Shown here in pieces: positions 1 to 9,349 of a stretch of 64,000 nt of DNA; the stretch's first letter is position 1, and every line of letters starts with the position of its first letter. Position numbers and translations under genes: made by a program. The stretch is from Haloarcula sp. CBA1127 (GTDB taxonomy: Archaea; Halobacteriota; Halobacteria; Halobacteriales; Haloarculaceae): NCBI RefSeq assembly GCF_001485575.1, contig NZ_BCNB01000001.1, positions 62,001 to 126,000 on the forward strand. Direction: 5' to 3'. The notes under the pieces were generated by a model. That model saw nothing but the letters and a program-made list of their open reading frames with translations. It searched no databases and was not told the DNA's origin.

Positions 1-2
1 AC

Positions 3-716
3 TCGGCACCGTTTTCGGACAGAAAAGTTCGCAGAGCGGTGATGCATGCTATCGACCGGGACCACATCGTTGAGTCGCTGTTGAATGGGCTGGGGTCGAA
101 AGCAGTTGGTCCGTTCCCCGCAGACGTAACGGAGTGGGCTGCGGAGCTCGAACCGTACGAACACTCGCTTGAAAAGGCACGGAGCCTTCTCGCTGAGGCA
201 GGATGGGAAGCAGATGGGGACAGCCGTATCCGTGATGGCGAGGAACTGTCTGTCTCAATCTGGACGTACAACACCCGTCCATTATTGCCGATAATTGCCG
301 AGGTGATACAGACACAGCTTCAGGCGGTTGGCTTCGATGTCGATATTTCGGTCATGGAGTCCTCGACAATCAAAGAGCAAGCGAAAAACGGGGAGTTCGA
401 CACCGTTCTATGGTCGAGTTCAGTGCTATGGTATCCCGACCCGGATCGACTGTCCGACTTCGTTCACTCGGAGACGGCGACGATGTTCAGTGGCTACGAG
501 AACGAAACGGTCGATCAGCACCTCGAAGCAGCCAGACGGACAGCTGACCGTGACGAACGGTTCGAGCGATACGCAGCGGTCCAGCGGCGTATTCAACGCG
601 ACCTCCCGCTCGGCTGGCTCACCTACTACGCAAACGTCATCGGGACACGTGCCGACGTTGAGGGATATCAGCCCCATCCTATCGAATCCTGTTACCATCT
701 GGAGGATGTCACATAG
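3..716 (+). CDS. ABC transporter substrate-binding protein, SBP family 5 (partial, 5' end outside window)
   Basis: This is the C-terminal 237 residues of an extracytoplasmic peptide/nickel-type binding protein. The reading frame is open from base 3 and passes through KVRRAVMHAIDRD, matching the conserved VRqAi.yAIDRd motif of the family, so the ATG at 39 is internal and not the real start. The rest shows the family's closing lobe, with hydrophobic VLWSSSVLWYPDPDR and a final LPLGWLTYYANV. It is the first gene of a five-gene transporter operon: the first permease starts 5 bp after the stop. Substrate (peptide, nickel or sugar oligomer) cannot be told from the sequence. The lipoprotein signal lies outside the window. 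Confidence 0.9.
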   Translation, partial: SAPFSDRKVRRAVMHAIDRDHIVESLLNGLGSKAVGPFPADVTEWAAELEPYEHSLEKARSLLAEAGWEADGDSRIRDGEELSVSIWTYNTRPLLPIIAEVIQTQLQAVGFDVDISVMESSTIKEQAKNGEFDTVLWSSSVLWYPDPDRLSDFVHSETATMFSGYENETVDQHLEAARRTADRDERFERYAAVQRRIQRDLPLGWLTYYANVIGTRADVEGYQPHPIESCYHLEDVT

Positions 717-721
717 TAGCG

Positions 722-1672
722 ATGAACGGGCAGGAACTATGCAAGCGACTGCTGACGATGGCAATCGTTCTGCTTGGTGTGTCGCTTCTCACGTACGGAC
801 TGATCTTCATCACGCCGGGAGATCCGGCACGAACGATTCTGACCCAGCAGATGGGTGGACAGATCCCATCTCAGGAAGCGGTGGAGCAGTTCCGAGCTGA
901 AAATGGCCTTGACGATCCATTCCTGGTCCAGTACGCCCGCTGGATGGGGGACGTACTGCAGGGCGACCTCGGCCAATCGTACTATAGCGACCGGTCTGTC
1001 TCCGAGATGATTATCCAGCGGTTGCCGAATACAATCGCACTCGCTGTTGCATCGATGTTCGTCGCGCTTGTGATAGCTATCCCGGCCGGAATCGCCAGCG
1101 CGAGGAATCCGGGAAGTCAGGCAGACTACGCCGCACAGATCGGCTCGCTAATTGGGGTCTCGATGCCGAACTTCTGGCTTGGCTATCTGCTTATTATCGT
1201 CTGTTCGCTCCGACTCAACCTCTTTCCGGTTGCCGGCGCGGCTGGACTGGAACATCTGATTCTCCCCTCACTGACGCTCGGCTCTGGAATGGCTGCGGTT
1301 ATCGCACGACTGGTCCGAACAGCGATGCTCGATGTTCTGGACGATGCGTACATTCAGGCCGCCAGATCGAAAGGGTTGCGAGAACGGATTATCGTCTACA
1401 AACACGCGCTCCGGAACGCGCTTGTGCCCGTCGTGACGATTATTGGGTTGCAGTTGAGTTACGTTCTTAACGGCGCAGTTGTTATCGAGGTAGTATTTCA
1501 ACGTCCGGGCCTGGGGACGTTGCTTGTTGATGCAATCTTTGCTCGTGACTACCCGGTTGTGCAGGGCGTGACACTGCTAATTGGTGCCATCTTTGTCGTG
1601 ATGAACTTTGCCGTTGACCTGACGTACAGCCGACTTGACCCACGAATCGATATCGGAGGTGACCTAACATGA
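722..1672 (+). CDS. ABC transporter permease, DppB/NikB type
   Basis: This 316-residue inner-membrane permease is one of the two channel subunits of the peptide/nickel-type importer. An N-terminal hydrophobic helix is followed by the signature ITPGDPAR near residue 35, which is typical of DppB/OppB. The cytoplasmic EAA loop appears as YIQAARSKGLRERII around residue 215 and docks on the ATPase. About six membrane segments are visible and the length is normal for the family. The ATG lies 5 bp after the binding-protein stop and the 3' end overlaps the next permease by 4 bases, so translation is probably coupled. Confidence 0.93.
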   Translation: MNGQELCKRLLTMAIVLLGVSLLTYGLIFITPGDPARTILTQQMGGQIPSQEAVEQFRAENGLDDPFLVQYARWMGDVLQGDLGQSYYSDRSVSEMIIQRLPNTIALAVASMFVALVIAIPAGIASARNPGSQADYAAQIGSLIGVSMPNFWLGYLLIIVCSLRLNLFPVAGAAGLEHLILPSLTLGSGMAAVIARLVRTAMLDVLDDAYIQAARSKGLRERIIVYKHALRNALVPVVTIIGLQLSYVLNGAVVIEVVFQRPGLGTLLVDAIFARDYPVVQGVTLLIGAIFVVMNFAVDLTYSRLDPRIDIGGDLT

Positions 1673-2559
1673 GCGACCGCGCAGCCAACAGAAGAAACCG
1701 ACAGGCAGACAAGCAACAGGGGTGGACTGACGAACTCACAGCTGACCGTCTCGGACAACTTGGGATCGGAGTTGTGCTCACATTACTCGTCCTTGCGGCA
1801 CTCGGACCAGTTGTTTCGCCCTACGATCCAGCCGAACAGGATCTTTCGAACAGGCTTGAGTCACCGTCGCTGTCCCATCCGTTCGGGACCGATCAGCTCG
1901 GTAGAGACGTACTGACCAGACTTCTTCACGGTGCGCGGTTCTCGCTCGGTATCGCCGTCGCCGTAACCACTGTGCGCCTTCTTGTGGGAACGGTAGTTGG
2001 TCTTGTCGCCGGCTACGCCGGTGGCTGGCTTGATGAGGCACTGATGCGACTTGTCGACACGCTGCTCGCGTTCCCCGGAATCGTCCTCGCACTTGTTATT
2101 GCCGGGATTCTGGGGCCAAGTCTGGTGAACGTGATGCTTGCACTGGCGGTCGTTGGCTGGGCATCGTACGCACGGTTAGTTCGGAGTAGCGTCCTCTCGC
2201 TTCGAGAGCGCGAGTTCGTAAGCGCCGCCCGATTGATCGGGCGATCACGAACGCATATCGCAACTCGACACTTACTACCGAACGTCGTTGCACCAGTTGT
2301 CGTTCTGGCAACGCTCGACATCGGCAGCGTCATTCTTGGCACTGCGGGACTCTCATTCCTTGGGCTGGGCGCACAGCCACCCACACCTGAATGGGGGACG
2401 ATGCTTGCATCCGGACGCAGCTACCTCAGACAGGCATGGTGGCTCGTCAACGCCCCGGGCCTCTGTATCATGCTCACCGTGCTCGGATTCAATCTTCTTG
2501 GAGACAGTCTCCGAGATGCGCTTTCACCCACGCAGACTGCTCAGATGGAGGAACTATAA
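1669..2559 (+). CDS. ABC transporter permease, DppC/NikC type
   Basis: This is the second channel subunit of the importer, 296 residues. The N-terminus is polar (about 35 residues), then a first membrane helix leads to SPYDP and FGTDQLGRDVLTRLLHGAR, the classical DppC/OppC motif before the BPD_transp_1 domain. The EAA loop is FVSAARLIGRSRTHIATRHLLP. The C-terminal LGFNLLGDSLRDALSP is the usual family ending. ATG overlaps the dppB-type stop (ATGA). The third base after the stop opens the ATPase gene, so the whole set is one transcription unit. Confidence 0.93.
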   Translation: MSDRAANRRNRQADKQQGWTDELTADRLGQLGIGVVLTLLVLAALGPVVSPYDPAEQDLSNRLESPSLSHPFGTDQLGRDVLTRLLHGARFSLGIAVAVTTVRLLVGTVVGLVAGYAGGWLDEALMRLVDTLLAFPGIVLALVIAGILGPSLVNVMLALAVVGWASYARLVRSSVLSLREREFVSAARLIGRSRTHIATRHLLPNVVAPVVVLATLDIGSVILGTAGLSFLGLGAQPPTPEWGTMLASGRSYLRQAWWLVNAPGLCIMLTVLGFNLLGDSLRDALSPTQTAQMEEL

Positions 2560-2561
2560 CA

Positions 2562-3653
2562 ATGCACGAATCACTGCTTCGCGTCGAGAACCTGCATATT
2601 TGTTTCGACACCGATCGAGGGACCGTTGACGCGGTCAACGGGGTATCGTTCACTGTTGACCGCGGCGAGATTGTCGGCATACTGGGCGAAAGTGGGAGCG
2701 GCAAGTCCGCTACTGCCCAATCAATTTGCCGACTTGAGTCCCCCGGAAATATTGTTGGCGGTTCGATTACCTTTGCTGGGAGAGAGCTGACAACTGCTGC
2801 TGAAGCGACACTGTGTCGACTACGTGGAAACAGCATCTCGATGGTTTTTCAGGACCCGACGGAAACGTTGAATCCGGTGTTTTCGGTCGGTGAACAGATC
2901 GCTGAATCGGTTCGAATACACGAATCGGGTGGGAAACAGCGTCTGCTAGATTTCCTCGGTGTGTCACCGTTCCGGGATCAGTCAGCGTGGGAGGACGCAC
3001 ACAAGCGCGCTATCGAATTGATGGAGCAGGTTGGCATCCCGAACCCTGCTGCAAGCGTGTCGTCGTTCCCTCACGAGCTTTCAGGCGGGCTCCGACAGCG
3101 GGCCGTTCTCGCAACTGCACTCGCAAGTGAGCCCGCGTTATTAATTGCTGACGAGCCGACAACAGCGCTTGACACGACCACACAGGCAGATATCCTTAGG
3201 CGATTGCGCTCGCTCCGTGACGAGCAAAACACCAGCATTCTTCTGATCTCCCATGATCTCGGCGTGATTGCACAGACCTGTGACCGCGTCGTGGTACTGT
3301 ATGACGGACAGGTAATGGAGGCTGGCCCGGTTGAGCGGATACTGACCGCACCGAAACACCCGTACACGAGAGCACTGCTTTCATGTTCTGTCCGCAACGC
3401 CGACGCTGACGAGTGCGGGCACTCTGCCCCGGTGCGTCCACAGGACCACACCGGCAGTCACGAGGGCTGTCCATTCGCCGACCACTGTCAGCACGTGACC
3501 GACGCGTGTCGTTCGGGCCCGATTCAAACAACGGAGGTCGCGTCGGATCACCGACTGGCCTGTGTGGAAGCGCCGGTCACTGAAGCCCAGTCAGTGTCCG
3601 AACAGCAAGAGAGACCAGCAGCTGACGGAGGGCAACAGCATGACACAGCGTAA
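2562..3653 (+). CDS. ABC transporter ATP-binding protein, DppD/OppD type
   Basis: This is the first ATPase of the importer, 363 residues. An open frame begins further upstream, but that stretch overlaps the permease in another frame. The ATG at 2562, 2 bp after the permease stop, gives the standard N-terminus ESLLRVENLHI. Walker A is GESGSGKS (about residue 44), Q-loop VFQDP, signature LSGGLRQR, Walker B LLIADEPT and H-loop SHD. The C-terminal oligopeptide-family extension has a cysteine cluster, CPFADHCQHVTDAC. That cluster binds an iron-sulfur centre in some relatives; whether it does so here is unknown. It overlaps the next ATPase by 14 bp. Confidence 0.93.
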   Translation: MHESLLRVENLHICFDTDRGTVDAVNGVSFTVDRGEIVGILGESGSGKSATAQSICRLESPGNIVGGSITFAGRELTTAAEATLCRLRGNSISMVFQDPTETLNPVFSVGEQIAESVRIHESGGKQRLLDFLGVSPFRDQSAWEDAHKRAIELMEQVGIPNPAASVSSFPHELSGGLRQRAVLATALASEPALLIADEPTTALDTTTQADILRRLRSLRDEQNTSILLISHDLGVIAQTCDRVVVLYDGQVMEAGPVERILTAPKHPYTRALLSCSVRNADADECGHSAPVRPQDHTGSHEGCPFADHCQHVTDACRSGPIQTTEVASDHRLACVEAPVTEAQSVSEQQERPAADGGQQHDTA

Positions 3654-4707
3654 CCAAGCTCCGGACGGTGCGCAGTCTGGTGCTACCGTGGTCGAAGTAC
3701 AAAACGTCTCGAAAGCGTTCTCACCGAAGCGATCAGTGCTTAACCGGTTGCGTGGCAGTGATCCATCGGCGAAAGCGGTCTGTGATGTGTCTCTGGCGGT
3801 CCAACGTGGTGAAACGCTGGGGCTTGTTGGTGAGAGTGGCTGCGGGAAGTCAACGCTCGCGAAACTCATCACCGGACAGCTCACCCCGGACAGTGGCAAA
3901 GTTCGTCTCGATGGAACGAGCGTCGGTGGCCTCTCAGAGCGGTCCACCGCACAACGGCGGCGAGTCGGCGTCGTGTTTCAACACGCTCGGGGGAGCTTTG
4001 ATCCCCAGTGGCCTGTTGGCCGGTCAATTGCTGAAGCCACTGGCGGTGCAACCACGGCGTCGATACATGGAACCGGGCCTGACGCCGTTGCTGAGCTCTT
4101 GGGTAGCGTCGACCTCGCTCCAGAAATCGCTGATCGGTATCCGAGGGAACTCTCTGGCGGACAGATACAGCGCGTCGCTCTCGCCCGGACTATCGCGCAC
4201 GACCCTGACGTAATCGTCCTCGATGAACCGGTTTCCGGACTTGATATGGCAACACAGGCGAGAGTGTTGTCACTTCTTGTGGACGTACAACAGCAGTTTG
4301 GTGTCGGCTACCTGTTTATTTCCCATGACCTCGATGTCGTCAGGTTCCTCGCCGACAGGGTCGCGGTAATGTATGCTGGTGAGATCGTCGAAGTCGGGCA
4401 AGCAAACAAACTGTTCCAGTCCCCTAACCGTCCATATACTGAAGCGTTAATTCGTGCGATTCCAAGTGATGACCCACGAGATCCACCACCAGCGCCGCTT
4501 GACGGTGCTCCCCCAGACCCAGCAGGTAGACCGGAAGGATGTCCGTTCCATCCACGTTGTCCGGCCGGGACACAATCGTGTCAGGAGCACCATCCGTCAC
4601 TCGAAACGGTTCGAGAGACACACGTCCGGTGCCTTCATGCTCCGGATGCAACAGGCGAAACTAGCATAAGTAAGACCCATACTGGAGATGGACTCTTAGA
4701 TGAGTGA
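3640..4707 (+). CDS. ABC transporter ATP-binding protein, DppF/OppF type
   Basis: This is the second ATPase of the importer, 355 residues, expected to heterodimerise with the product of the preceding gene. Walker A is GESGCGKS, signature LSGGQIQR, Walker B VIVLDEPVSGLD and H-loop SHDLDVVRF. The C-terminal oligopeptide domain carries CPFHPRCPAGTQSC. The ATG at 3640 was chosen because it lies inside the end of the preceding gene, as usual for this operon type, and gives a normal N-terminus. It is the last gene of the operon, followed by 350 bp without a gene. Confidence 0.93.
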   Translation: MTQRNQAPDGAQSGATVVEVQNVSKAFSPKRSVLNRLRGSDPSAKAVCDVSLAVQRGETLGLVGESGCGKSTLAKLITGQLTPDSGKVRLDGTSVGGLSERSTAQRRRVGVVFQHARGSFDPQWPVGRSIAEATGGATTASIHGTGPDAVAELLGSVDLAPEIADRYPRELSGGQIQRVALARTIAHDPDVIVLDEPVSGLDMATQARVLSLLVDVQQQFGVGYLFISHDLDVVRFLADRVAVMYAGEIVEVGQANKLFQSPNRPYTEALIRAIPSDDPRDPPPAPLDGAPPDPAGRPEGCPFHPRCPAGTQSCQEHHPSLETVRETHVRCLHAPDATGETSISKTHTGDGLLDE

Positions 4708-5058
4708 ATTCTGAACCCATAAAAATGCTCTACTCAAGCTCAACGTTTCGTGGGTGCTTTCATAGATCATCGCTGACTTCGATCTCGTCACAGAAGATGT
4801 CTTCAGTAAGATGATCAACGAGCTCACTAATCAGATAAAGTAACAGCGTCTCGATCGACTGAGGAAGCGGCGCAAGATACCGGGGGTGGGACTCAGTTGT
4901 ATCCACACCCATCTGGAGAGGGTGTCTGCGTGGTTTCCAAGTTGCAGGCCTCTGTAAGGAGCGCCACCAGATCTGCTTCTGTCACTGGCTGTGCGGTCGT
5001 TCCCAACGAGTCGCTCCGTCATGGATGCGCTCACTATCGATATTTTTGATGGACCTCG
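4708..5058. other. intergenic gap, no gene recognised
   Basis: The gap lies between two convergent transporter operons. Frames on both strands are short and broken (an open minus-strand frame of 67 codons at 4831-5034 has no recognisable content). It could be decayed insertion-sequence DNA, but nothing supports a specific call. Confidence 0.4.
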
Positions 5059-5847
5059 TCAGTATCTTTCATCGACCGGGCTCCCGAGCTCGTCTCTGAT
5101 GCGGGCCACGTAGTCGACGAACTCGTGGGCTGTTCGGTCGTGCGGCCGCTCTATGTCGATAGGGATGGTCACCTGTACGGTTCCCGGGTCGGCGTCCATC
5201 ACGACGACCCGGTCGGCCAGCGTCACCGCCTCGTCGATGTCGTGCGTGACGAACACGACCGTCTGTTCGGTCTGAGCCCAGATAGCCAGTAGTTCGGCGT
5301 GCAAGCGGTCGCGGGTCCGTGCGTCCACGCTTCCGAACGGCTCGTCCATCAGGAGAATCTCCGGGTCTGGGGCAAGTGCGCGAGCGATGCCGACGCGCTG
5401 TTTCATGCCGCCGGACAGCTCCTCCGGGTACGCATCCTCGAACTCCTCGAGTCCGACGAGGTCGACCAGCTCCCGAACTCGCGCCTCGCAGTCCACGCAC
5501 TCACACGAGGGGCGGTCGAGGCCGAACCGGACGTTCCCGTGGACGGTTCGCCACGGGAACAGGGCGTATTCTTGGAAGACCATACCTCGGTCGAGACCCG
5601 GAGCGGTGACCGGTTCTTCGCCGACAAGGACCGACCCACTGTCCGGGTCGTCGAGTCCCGCAATCGCTCGCAACAGTGTGGTCTTTCCACAGCCTGACGG
5701 TCCGACGACACAGCAGAACTCGCCTTCCGTCACCGAGAACGAGACGTCATCGAGCGCTTGCGTCGACTCGTACGCCTTGCTGACGTTCCGAACAGTGATT
5801 TTCTCGCTGGGCACCTTCTCGGGCTCTGTGGATGATTGCTCACTCAT
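5059..5847 (-). CDS. ABC transporter ATP-binding protein, nitrate/sulfonate/taurine type
   Basis: This 262-residue ATPase belongs to a SsuB/TauB/NrtD-type importer. Walker A GPSGCGKT lies at residues 49-56, followed by Q-loop [11 protein letters not shown], signature LSGGMKQR, Walker [10 protein letters not shown] and H-loop THDIDEA. The frame is open 140 codons further upstream, but that part is a shadow of the permease. The ATG at 5847 overlaps the permease stop (ATGA) and is the likely start. An insertion after the Q-loop carries a CECVDC cysteine run that is unusual for the family. It is the last gene of a three-gene minus-strand operon. The substrate is not determined. Confidence 0.92.
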   Translation of the reverse strand: MSEQSSTEPEKVPSEKITVRNVSKAYESTQALDDVSFSVTEGEFCCVVGPSGCGKTTLLRAIAGLDDPDSGSVLVGEEPVTAPGLDRGMVFQEYALFPWRTVHGNVRFGLDRPSCECVDCEARVRELVDLVGLEEFEDAYPEELSGGMKQRVGIARALAPDPEILLMDEPFGSVDARTRDRLHAELLAIWAQTEQTVVFVTHDIDEAVTLADRVVVMDADPGTVQVTIPIDIERPHDRTAHEFVDYVARIRDELGSPVDERY

Positions 5848-6686
5848 CGCCACGCAAGCACCCTCCGTTCGACGAGGCGAAATCCGACATCCATACAGAG
5901 GAACGCGAGGCTGATCACGAACATATACGCGACACTGGTGGCCATCACGAGGTTGTTCGAGGCGTTGATGATCTCGTAGCCGACGCCTGGTGCGCCGAAC
6001 AGCTCGGCACCCACAACGATCATCCAGCACCGGCCGATGCTCGTTCGGAATCCTGTCAACACTTGTGGAGCGGCGCTGGGGAGCACGACGAGTTTCAGCA
6101 TTGAGAACTCGCGTTCCACACCGAGCGTCGACGCGGCGTCGGTCAGGTCGCTCGAAACCCCCTCCACACCACCGTAGGCGCCGTAGAAGTTGATCCAGAA
6201 CGCGCCGACGAAGACGATGAACGCCGCGCCGGTGTGGTGGATACCGAACCAGACGATGGCAAAGACAACCCACGCGAGCGGCGGAATCGGCCGCAGTACC
6301 CGGACGAGCGGCCGAAACCAGTCGTCAAGTGCCCCGTTCCAGCCCATCGCAAGGCCGAGACTGATGCCACAGAGCGCGCCGAGAAGGAGCCCCGGCACGT
6401 AGTGGAACAGCGTCTGTACGAGGTGTGCGAGCCCAGTCGGTAGTACGAGACTCGACTCCAGAACGGGAACTACAATGGCCGTCGAGGTCGCAAACAGGTC
6501 GATAAACGCGTGTACTGATTCGAGGGGGCTCGGCACCAGATACGACGGTTGGGTCGACATTGCGCCAACCCACCAGATGAGCAGGAACACGAGGAGGCCG
6601 CCCAGGCCGCGGAGATACCGCCGTAGGTCCACCTCGAAGCTGCTGGCGACCACCGCGTTGGAACTGGTGTCGGTACGTGTACTCAT
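5844..6686 (-). CDS. ABC transporter permease, SsuC/TauC type
   Basis: This is the membrane channel subunit of the same importer, 280 residues with about six membrane helices. The N-terminal cytosolic tail is polar, then [12 protein letters not shown] forms the first helix. The coupling region [32 protein letters not shown] is the conserved EAA motif of BPD_transp_1 permeases of this class. The start overlaps the binding-protein stop by 4 bases (ATGA) and its own stop overlaps the ATPase start in the same way, so the three genes are translationally coupled. Confidence 0.92.
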   Translation of the reverse strand: MSTRTDTSSNAVVASSFEVDLRRYLRGLGGLLVFLLIWWVGAMSTQPSYLVPSPLESVHAFIDLFATSTAIVVPVLESSLVLPTGLAHLVQTLFHYVPGLLLGALCGISLGLAMGWNGALDDWFRPLVRVLRPIPPLAWVVFAIVWFGIHHTGAAFIVFVGAFWINFYGAYGGVEGVSSDLTDAASTLGVEREFSMLKLVVLPSAAPQVLTGFRTSIGRCWMIVVGAELFGAPGVGYEIINASNNLVMATSVAYMFVISLAFLCMDVGFRLVERRVLAWR

Positions 6687-7717
6687 TCTTGGATGGCGTC
6701 GTAAGGGTCGAATGCAAACAGATTTTCAGTCGCGACCGGGTCCTCAATGTTGCCAACGTTGGCGACGAACTCGCCCATCGTCGCGGCCTGTTCGGTGATC
6801 GTGTGCGGGCTCGAAATGAACTCGGATGCCTTCGAGTCTACGGCGGCCGTCGCGAGGTCCTCGTCCTCGCTTATGCTGGAGCCGATTACAGATGCGGCGT
6901 GGGCTGCGGCTGTATCCGGCGAAGATTCGGTGAAATCGGTCGCAGCTACGTGCTGTTCGACCAGTGATTGTGCGACCTCACTGTCGTCAAGCACCTGCTG
7001 GTTCGCGAACAGCACCGTAACCGGGTGGTTCTCTAGGATGTTCCCGGACCAAGCGAGTTCGGCGAAGCCGTCCTCTCGGTCGATGATGGTTGCGAACGGT
7101 TCCTGGATGATCGTGGCGTCGATGTCACCCGACTGGATTGTCTGGACCGCCTTCGCCGGCGGGACCTTCGACTTGTTGATGACGGAGTCCATCTTACCGA
7201 CTGCGAGATCCTCCTGAAACCAGTACCGGAGGACGATATCGGGAACGCTTCCGTCCGGTGGTGCACCGAACTGGACCTTACGACCATACTCTTCCTCGAA
7301 GTGCTCGAACGTGGCTGCACCCTCCTGTTCGTAGCGGTCGGCGAGTTCGGTCGTCCCCATGATCTTGAAGCCGTTTCTCGAATTCGCCGCGAGAACGCCT
7401 GCGTCCGTGCCCTTGTCGACGAGGACTATCGCCGGGGTGATGCCGAAGAGCGCGACATCGACATCGCCGCTCGCGAAGGCCTTGACGACGCTCGGCCCCG
7501 AGCTGAATCGCTCGATAGTGACGTCCGCGGCGACGTTCTCGTAGTAGCCCTCCTGTTCCATCACATAGTGTTGCATGTTCGGGTAGATCGGGACGTAGGC
7601 GAGGGTCAGGGAGTTGAGTGAGCCACTCCTTCGCCCGAGACAGCCGGTGAGTCCCGTTGTAGTAACTGCAGTTATGCCTGCGCCTTGGAGCAACCGTCGC
7701 CGCGTGAGTTGGACCAT
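6683..7717 (-). CDS. ABC transporter substrate-binding lipoprotein, NrtA/SsuA/TauA type
   Basis: This is the secreted 344-residue binding protein of the importer. The N-terminus TRRRLLQGAG then LTGCLG is a Tat signal with a lipobox, so the mature protein is expected to be lipid-anchored outside the membrane. The fold shows the NMT1/SsuA pattern: AYVPIYPNMQHYVMEQEGYY, GDVDVALFGITPAIVL, then GDIDATIIQEPFA. The start codon is preceded 15-60 bp upstream by an AT-rich stretch (TATTATTATA) that can serve as a haloarchaeal TATA element. Just upstream on the same strand is a broken Tat lipoprotein gene with an iron-box palindrome. Substrate unknown. Confidence 0.88.
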   Translation of the reverse strand: MVQLTRRRLLQGAGITAVTTTGLTGCLGRRSGSLNSLTLAYVPIYPNMQHYVMEQEGYYENVAADVTIERFSSGPSVVKAFASGDVDVALFGITPAIVLVDKGTDAGVLAANSRNGFKIMGTTELADRYEQEGAATFEHFEEEYGRKVQFGAPPDGSVPDIVLRYWFQEDLAVGKMDSVINKSKVPPAKAVQTIQSGDIDATIIQEPFATIIDREDGFAELAWSGNILENHPVTVLFANQQVLDDSEVAQSLVEQHVAATDFTESSPDTAAAHAASVIGSSISEDEDLATAAVDSKASEFISSPHTITEQAATMGEFVANVGNIEDPVATENLFAFDPYDAIQE

Positions 7718-7731
7718 CAGTGTTATTAAAT

Positions 7732-8028
7732 CTATGCTTGAATATAATAATATCTGTGGTTTCGATCAAAGAGATTATTAATTTCTTGGGTTGGCTCTGA
7801 ACGATCGCTCGTCACAGCTGTCGCTGGCGAGACGAAGCTGGATTCCGCGATCCCTTGCTCATCGGTGAGTGTCGCCGTGCCCCCATTTTGTGCTGGCGTA
7901 TCTCCAGTTGCGGACGCCGCCTCTTCGGCCCCAGACTAGCAACCAGCTATCCCCAGCGTCCCAATAGCACCGACGCTCGTTCGCAGGATGCGACGCCTCG
8001 TCACCGATGTCGCCTCGCTGTCATTCAT
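7732..8028 (-). pseudogene. broken Tat lipoprotein gene (in-frame stop after the lipobox)
   Basis: From the ATG at 8028 the frame reads a Tat signal, TRRRILRTSVGAIG, and a lipobox, LGIAGC, and then meets TAG as codon 31 directly after the cysteine. The frame stays open after that stop for another 67 codons with acidic, Ser/Thr/Ala-rich sequence (SGAEEAASATGDTPAQN) typical of the linker of haloarchaeal binding lipoproteins. It ends 15 bp before the next gene. An iron-box palindrome sits 4 bp upstream of the ATG. Inference: the remains of an iron-regulated substrate-binding lipoprotein that lost its body by deletion. A sequencing error at the stop is possible but would leave only a 97-residue product. 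Confidence 0.6.
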
Positions 8029-8031
8029 AAA

Positions 8032-8049
8032 TTTTAGGCTGACCTAAAT
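8032..8049. promoter_or_regulatory. iron-box-like palindrome (DtxR-family operator candidate)
   Basis: The sequence TTTAGG-CTGA-CCTAAA occupies 8033-8048. It has the half-sites and 4-bp centre of two other palindromes in this window (8169, 42677). TTAGG/CCTAA half-sites are known for DtxR/Idr-type metal regulators, including those of halophilic archaea. It lies 4 bp before the start of the broken lipoprotein gene on the minus strand. Confidence 0.65.
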
Positions 8050-8168
8050 ATGATAAGTGTTGTGCTTCAGGCACGCCGGAGTCACGACAACCGGCGGAGG
8101 ATGCTGTGGTTCTGCACAGCAGCGCAGACTAATTTCAGTTGGAGACACATTCCAATAGGCTTTTATTG

Positions 8169-8186
8169 TTTTAGGTATGCCTAAAA
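8169..8186. promoter_or_regulatory. iron-box-like palindrome overlapping the siderophore-binding protein start
   Basis: TTTTAGG-TATG-CCTAAAA is an 18-bp inverted repeat. The ATG at 8177 sits inside the palindrome, which argues that translation begins at the next in-frame ATG (8189), 3 bp after the palindrome. A metal-bound repressor here would block transcription of the downstream iron-binding lipoprotein. Confidence 0.7.
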
Positions 8187-8188
8187 AT

Positions 8189-9289
8189 ATGCGACGACGA
8201 ACCTATCTCGCAAGTGGAACAGTAATCGCAAGTGGTCTGCTGGCAGGCTGTCGTAGTGGGAGCAGTGAGAGTGAGTCAACGCCTGAAGCGGCCGACTCTT
8301 ACACTGTCTCGATGGAACCGATGGGGCCCGTAACCTTCGATGGGCCTCCCGAAGATTGGGTGGCACTGCTCCCGAGCTACGCCGACATGGGAATGGCCCT
8401 TGACGCAGGCCAGACGCTCGGCATACAGTTGCCATACCGGTATGCCACCGAGTTTTACGAAGAACTTCCCGGTGTCGAGTACGACCCCGATGCGGTGACG
8501 ACACTCAATCAGGACGGTGTCGACAAGGAGCGGTTCTACCAGATGGATGCCGACGTCCACTTCATGGAACCAAACCAGCTACGCAACTGGTACGACTGGG
8601 ACGAGCGAGACATTCAGGAAGTCAAAGAGAACATCGGTCCCTTCTTTGGGAACTTCATCCGGCGGCGTAGCGACGACTGGCACGACTACCCGTACTACTC
8701 ACTGTACGAGGCCTTTGAGAAGATTGCACAGGTCTTCGACCGCGAGCAGCGCTACCAGCAGTTCGCGTCGTTCCACGAGGAGTTCCTGACCAACCTCCAG
8801 GAGCGACTGCCCGAAACGACTCCAGAGGCGGCACTGCTCTACCCCGCAGACGAGACACCGGAGACGTTCTACCCCTACCAGCTCTACGACGGTGGTGTCG
8901 GAAAGAAACACTGGCGTGATCTACGGCTCCGGGACGCTTTCGAGGGGACCGACGTCGGACACTATTCGGGCAACACGAGTCTCAAAGTGGATTTCGAGAC
9001 GCTGCTGGATATTGACCCGGATGTCCTGCTGGTCCGCGGGCAGGTCGAAAAGGATCAGGCGACGTTCGAGGAGACTATCGTTGAGTCGCTACGGAACAAC
9101 CCTGTGGCCAGCGAACTGACCGCCGTCCAGAACGACGCGGTCTACCGCGGCGGATACCTCGATCAGGGACCGATCATCAACCTCTTCCAGACCGAAGTCG
9201 CGGCCCAGCGGATCTACTCCGACGTGTTCTCCGATGAGACGCTGTTCGACCGGCAAAGGGTCGCGGATATCATCAACGGCGATGGCTAA
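8189..9289 (+). CDS. iron-siderophore ABC transporter substrate-binding lipoprotein (FepB/BtuF-like)
   Basis: This is a 366-residue extracytoplasmic binding protein. RRRTYLASG and LLAGCRSG form a Tat signal with lipobox. The mature part follows the type III periplasmic-binding-protein plan: TFDGPPEDWVALLPSYADM (first lobe), a long linking helix, and DFETLLDIDPDVLLVRG with VQNDAVYRGG in the second lobe. No permease or ATPase is adjacent, so it must use components encoded elsewhere or be an orphan. The ATG at 8177 would add four residues encoded by the operator palindrome, so 8189 is preferred. The palindrome indicates iron-dependent repression. The exact ligand is unknown. Confidence 0.87.
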   Translation: MRRRTYLASGTVIASGLLAGCRSGSSESESTPEAADSYTVSMEPMGPVTFDGPPEDWVALLPSYADMGMALDAGQTLGIQLPYRYATEFYEELPGVEYDPDAVTTLNQDGVDKERFYQMDADVHFMEPNQLRNWYDWDERDIQEVKENIGPFFGNFIRRRSDDWHDYPYYSLYEAFEKIAQVFDREQRYQQFASFHEEFLTNLQERLPETTPEAALLYPADETPETFYPYQLYDGGVGKKHWRDLRLRDAFEGTDVGHYSGNTSLKVDFETLLDIDPDVLLVRGQVEKDQATFEETIVESLRNNPVASELTAVQNDAVYRGGYLDQGPIINLFQTEVAAQRIYSDVFSDETLFDRQRVADIINGDG

Positions 9290-9349
9290 CTAATTGAAAG
9301 GGCTGTCCGATATGGAACCGACTATCGACGGCTTCGTCCATGTCCGGTA

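Noticed and set aside
2391-2561. Longer N-terminus for the DppD-type ATPase
   Set aside because: This stretch is the end of the permease read in another frame. The ATG at 2562 gives the family start.
5848-6273. Longer N-terminus for the SsuB-type ATPase
   Set aside because: The extension is Arg/Cys-rich shadow of the permease gene. The ATG at 5847 overlaps the permease stop as expected.
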